From Paenibacillus sp. BIC5C1 (GTDB taxonomy: Bacteria; Bacillota; Bacilli; Paenibacillales; Paenibacillaceae), in the NCBI RefSeq assembly GCF_032399705.1, contig NZ_CP135922.1, forward strand, positions 4,526,001-4,590,000: 64,000 nt of DNA. The letters are read 5' to 3'. Position numbers and translations under genes: made by a program. Positions 60,926 through 64,000 of this stretch are shown here, in pieces. Each line of letters begins with the position of its first letter. The stretch's first letter is position 1. The notes under the pieces were generated by a model that made no database searches, was not told the DNA's origin, and was given only the letters and a program-made list of their open reading frames with translations.

Positions 60926-62210
60926 CTGCAGCCACCCGCTTTACTTCGTTCGTCAGCATGTCATGCTGATTCGCTATATTTCCGATCGCCGTCTCTTTTA
61001 AGAGATATTTCATCAGTTGTCCCAGCCATGGGCCACCCTTGCGTCCAAGTAGCTGCAAAATGTCCTCACCTGTAATATGCAGATCTTTCAGTTCATGTAC
61101 CTTCATGGATTGACTCCATCCAGCACCACGGGATTGTATTTCCCCGATCTGTTGTTCGTGCATAAGCTCTTGATCTCGCCAACCTGTTGGAAGCAGTGGT
61201 TGAATTGTGAGCCAGTCCTCTGTAGCCTGACGTCCACAAGACAACACAGTTATAATCCATTCTGATCGCAGTGTCTCTTCGCCCTTCTGCTCCTGTACGA
61301 CAGCCTGAATCAACTGCTCGACCTGAAGCACTCCATTGATGCGGGAACGATCGTCATTAGAAAACGTCCATTTTCGAAGTAAAACGTCTGATTCATCCCA
61401 CGTGTAATGGCCGGCAATCAGCAACATGGACCAGCGCAACAATATGTCTTTTCCGATTAATTGTTCAATAGTACACGTGAGGTCTTTATTGAATCGCTCC
61501 ATACGTATCGGTGCCTTCACATGCTCAAGCGCCTGGCTTCGAAGCAGCAATTCCAAACCGCGCAGCGGATGAGGACCTGCCATCATTTTCACCATTTCGG
61601 TACGCACTCTTTCCATGGCGATATGTTGTAGCAAATCCTTTTGCTGAACTAGTCCCTTCCAGGTGTTGTAGGCAATTTTGAAATCGAATACCGAAGCAAA
61701 ACGAACACACCGAAGCATCCGCAACGCATCTTCCCCAAAGCGTTCAGCCGCCGATCCCACACATCTGACCCGTCCATCCTGAATATCTGATTGTCCACCG
61801 AACGGATCAACGATATTTCCTTCTCGATCCATAGCGAGAGCATTCATCGTGAAGTCACGCCGCTGCAAATCTTCTTTGACATCCTGGACAAAATGAACGG
61901 CAGCGGGTCTTCGATTATCCTTATATTCAGTTTCCGTGCGGAACGTTGTAACCTCAAAGTAAAAGCCTCCGGAACGAACCGTAACCGTTCCATGCTGGAG
62001 GCCCGTGGGAATACAATCCGCGAACAGTGCCATGACTTGTTCAGGGGAAGCGGACGTGGTGATATCCATATCATCCACGCTACGTTCCAGCAGTTCGTCA
62101 CGCACACAACCACCGACCCAGTAGGCTTCGTACCCTTTTTCATTTAAAGTCCGCAGTACCTGTTCACTTTGTCTCGCCATTTCATGATCTACCTGTGACC
62201 ATTCAACCAC
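60912..62210 (-). CDS. cca: CCA-adding tRNA nucleotidyltransferase
   Basis: Cca adds or repairs the 3' CCA of tRNAs. The 432 residues are of class II: YWVGGCVRDELLERSVDDMD (GG and DxD), the RRDFTMNALAMDREGNIVDP motif, RVRCVGSAAERFGEDALRML (motif D) and helical tail domains. The start is GTG at 62210 with GAGGTG eight bases upstream. Its stop lies inside the start of birA. Confidence 0.95.
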   Translation of the reverse strand: MVEWSQVDHEMARQSEQVLRTLNEKGYEAYWVGGCVRDELLERSVDDMDITTSASPEQVMALFADCIPTGLQHGTVTVRSGGFYFEVTTFRTETEYKDNRRPAAVHFVQDVKEDLQRRDFTMNALAMDREGNIVDPFGGQSDIQDGRVRCVGSAAERFGEDALRMLRCVRFASVFDFKIAYNTWKGLVQQKDLLQHIAMERVRTEMVKMMAGPHPLRGLELLLRSQALEHVKAPIRMERFNKDLTCTIEQLIGKDILLRWSMLLIAGHYTWDESDVLLRKWTFSNDDRSRINGVLQVEQLIQAVVQEQKGEETLRSEWIITVLSCGRQATEDWLTIQPLLPTGWRDQELMHEQQIGEIQSRGAGWSQSMKVHELKDLHITGEDILQLLGRKGGPWLGQLMKYLLKETAIGNIANQHDMLTNEVKRVAADDKA

Positions 62211-62294
62211 TAACTATCACCTCATAACTGCGTGTTGCTTGTTGTCGCATATACAGGACTATTCTCGCGATGGAACAATCCTATCTGCTGACAT

Positions 62295-63455
62295 TCAGCC
62301 ACAAACGGGCTTCAGATTCGGAACTTCACGTCCCAGCACCCGGTAGTAAATTTGTTCATATTCATGCCGAATGGCGTCATTGCAGAAATCATGGTGCGCC
62401 CGTCTCAAGCACGCTTCTCTGAAATCAGCCGCCAGACGGTCGTCTGTCAACAAACGAATGGTGTTCTCTGCCATTGATTGTGTGTCGCCAATTGGAGACA
62501 AAAATCCGGTCTTGCCGTGCAATACCAGTTCAGGGATACCCCCGGCCTGTGAGCCGATGGTAGGTACACCGCAAGCCATGGCTTCAAGTGCCACCAGCCC
62601 AAAACTTTCCTTCTCCGACGGCAGCATAAGCACATCAGCCATTGAAATGACTTGAGCAATATCATCCTGCTTACCCAGAAAGTGAACCTTGTCATTCAGT
62701 CCAAGCTCATTAATTTTCCATTGAATCTTGGGCAGATCCGGCCCTTCTCCAACAAACAATAATTTCGCAGGTACCTGCTCCTGTACCTGACGGAACACCT
62801 CCACCACATCCTGTGTTCTCTTCACAGGGCGGAAGTTGGAAATATGCATCAGTATTTTTTCATGAGGTGCTGCGAAGTCTCTACGCAGACTTGCTGCATC
62901 ACGTGGATAATAAATTCGTTTATCAATAAAGTTATAGGTCAGATCGATTGGGCGTCTTATATCCAGTAATTCAACCGTTTCACGAATCAAGTCCTGTGAA
63001 ACTGCCGTAACCGCATCACTTTCATTTATAGCAAGACGGATCAGGTCTTTCAAAGACTCATCTTGTGCCAGAACGGTAATATCTGTTCCGTGTAACGTTG
63101 TGACCACCTTTAAATCCTCACCAACCATTTGTTTAGCCAAAAATGCACAAACCGCATGAGGCACTGCATAATGTACATGAAGCAGATCCAGCTTCTGGGA
63201 CTTGGCTACTTGCGCCATTTTCGTGGCTAATGACAGGTCATAAGGCGGATAACGGAAGACATAATAATCGTTGACCTCAACTTCATGATAAAAAATGTTT
63301 TTCTGGAATGTACCCAGTCTAAACGGGATACTATTGGCAATAAAGTGAACCTGATGACCCTGTTCGGCAAGCAATTTGCCCAGCTCCGTTGCGACAACGC
63401 CAGACCCTCCGAGGGACGGATAACAGGTAATACCGATTTTTAGCTTTTGATCCAT
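62295..63455 (-). CDS. bshA: N-acetyl-alpha-D-glucosaminyl L-malate synthase BshA
   Basis: BshA joins GlcNAc from UDP-GlcNAc to L-malate in bacillithiol synthesis. The 386-residue GT4 glycosyltransferase begins KIGITCYPSLGGSGVVATEL. It has LHVHYAVPHAVCAFLAKQM, VTTLHGTDITVLAQD, HISNFRPVKRTQDVVEVF and the donor-site EKESFGLVALEAMACGVP. It corresponds to B. subtilis YpjH, between ypjG and cca. It starts about 100 bases after bshB1. Confidence 0.96.
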   Translation of the reverse strand: MDQKLKIGITCYPSLGGSGVVATELGKLLAEQGHQVHFIANSIPFRLGTFQKNIFYHEVEVNDYYVFRYPPYDLSLATKMAQVAKSQKLDLLHVHYAVPHAVCAFLAKQMVGEDLKVVTTLHGTDITVLAQDESLKDLIRLAINESDAVTAVSQDLIRETVELLDIRRPIDLTYNFIDKRIYYPRDAASLRRDFAAPHEKILMHISNFRPVKRTQDVVEVFRQVQEQVPAKLLFVGEGPDLPKIQWKINELGLNDKVHFLGKQDDIAQVISMADVLMLPSEKESFGLVALEAMACGVPTIGSQAGGIPELVLHGKTGFLSPIGDTQSMAENTIRLLTDDRLAADFREACLRRAHHDFCNDAIRHEYEQIYYRVLGREVPNLKPVCG

Positions 63456-63551
63456 CCGGTGGACGCTCCTTTAATCTCCCGCGTATGCAGGTTGATGTAA
63501 TGCAACGGAAATGCATTTGATAAATGATTTATACGAGCAAGTTCGATCGTT

Positions 63552-64000
63552 TTATGACTTGGCTGCCTGGCCAAATTGATGAACTACATAAGGTGTAATG
63601 CTAGCGAATCCTTCAGCAAATGGAATAAGGCTCCGCTGTCCGAGCAAAGAATCCCGGGCTTTTACACGTTCAATATATCCTTGAGTCAATGGAGTGGCCA
63701 CTGCGCCTTCTCCCAATTCGAACTGGGAACGATAACTAAGCAATGAATTTTCCTTCTGCTCATAGTGTTCCGTAATATCCACAATCAAATCCGTTGGTCC
63801 GATATCGTTAATGAAGTAAAAATACAATTCTTTCACTTGAACTGCGGGCATGTCCGGCTTATAGTTTCTAAGCTTGGCATTAAAGACAGCCTCCTGCACC
63901 AGCTTGCTGCACATCACATGATCCGGGTGACGATCCTCCCAATATGGCGCGAACACGATTCGAGGGGCATGACGACGTATCTCGGCAGTCACAGCCTCAA
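63552..64000 (-). CDS. bshB1: Bacillithiol deacetylase BshB1 (5' part outside window)
   Basis: About 149 C-terminal codons are visible and the frame is open to the window edge, so an apparent GTG at 63992 is internal. The protein is of the PIG-L/LmbE deacetylase family, with the metal-site motif DRHPDHVMCSKLV. It also has LYFYFINDIGPTDLIVDITE and a C-terminal family tail (YVVHQFGQ). It removes the acetyl group from GlcNAc-malate, the step after BshA. Position before bshA supports BshB1 rather than a chitooligosaccharide deacetylase. Confidence 0.93.
   Translation of the reverse strand, partial: EAVTAEIRRHAPRIVFAPYWEDRHPDHVMCSKLVQEAVFNAKLRNYKPDMPAVQVKELYFYFINDIGPTDLIVDITEHYEQKENSLLSYRSQFELGEGAVATPLTQGYIERVKARDSLLGQRSLIPFAEGFASITPYVVHQFGQAAKS

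Overview
The window reads as chromosome of a Paenibacillus-like member of the Bacillota. It has strong AGGAGG-type ribosome binding sites, many GTG/TTG starts, intrinsic terminators with long U-tracts, a T-box leader, Fur boxes and bacillithiol genes. It also has a double-dynamin gene and an SLH-domain surface protein. The block bshB1-bshA-cca-birA-panBCD-dinG-tseB-asnS-dnaD follows the Bacillus subtilis ypjG-to-dnaD order with insertions. I see no tRNA, rRNA, CRISPR array or prophage.

Layout. 1-2.4 kb: an SGNH esterase with an ABC-2 exporter. 2.6-5.4 kb: a secreted CAP protein, a GNAT acetyltransferase and purT. 5.5-9.2 kb: a heterodimeric ABC exporter. 9.5-13.2 kb: a dynA-like double dynamin whose middle carries a very GC-rich array of perfect inverted repeats. 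13.4-14.4 kb: nth and a small conserved gene. 14.6-21.2 kb: envelope genes (SLH protein, GerMN lipoprotein, two paralogous cell-wall amidases). 21.5-24.3 kb: an unknown gene and leuCD behind a promoter overlapped by a Fur box. 24.7-28.5 kb: nagA with a DeoR-type regulator, a LysR regulator and two small ORFs. 28.6-33.8 kb: mtnU and mtnE, split by a Fur-controlled siderophore regulator and a paralogous binding lipoprotein. 33.8-40.0 kb: a T-box leader with proline specificity, then proB, proA, proC, mtnW, mtnX and mtnB on one strand with overlapping junctions. 40.1-41.5 kb: an IS110-family element with a structured non-coding end. 41.6-44.2 kb: an ECF sigma factor, a putative anti-sigma factor and a triple-repeat membrane protein. 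44.3-53.5 kb: dnaD, asnS, ackA, a 3-hydroxyacyl-CoA dehydrogenase, an unusual FtsH-like protease with a membrane partner, tseB, mtaD and rex. 53.7-64 kb: dinG, a TPR protein, panDCB behind an attenuator-like leader, birA, cca, bshA and part of bshB1.

The genes cover methionine salvage (mtnU, E, W, X, B; mtaD handles the same metabolite), proline, leucine and pantothenate synthesis, bacillithiol, iron uptake and wall/envelope upkeep. The points most worth a second look are the hairpin array inside the dynamin gene, the joining of proline synthesis to methionine salvage behind one T-box, the Fur box on the leuCD promoter, the candidate IS110 bridge RNA, the panBCD leader, and the FtsH-like protease that lacks its extracytoplasmic domain.
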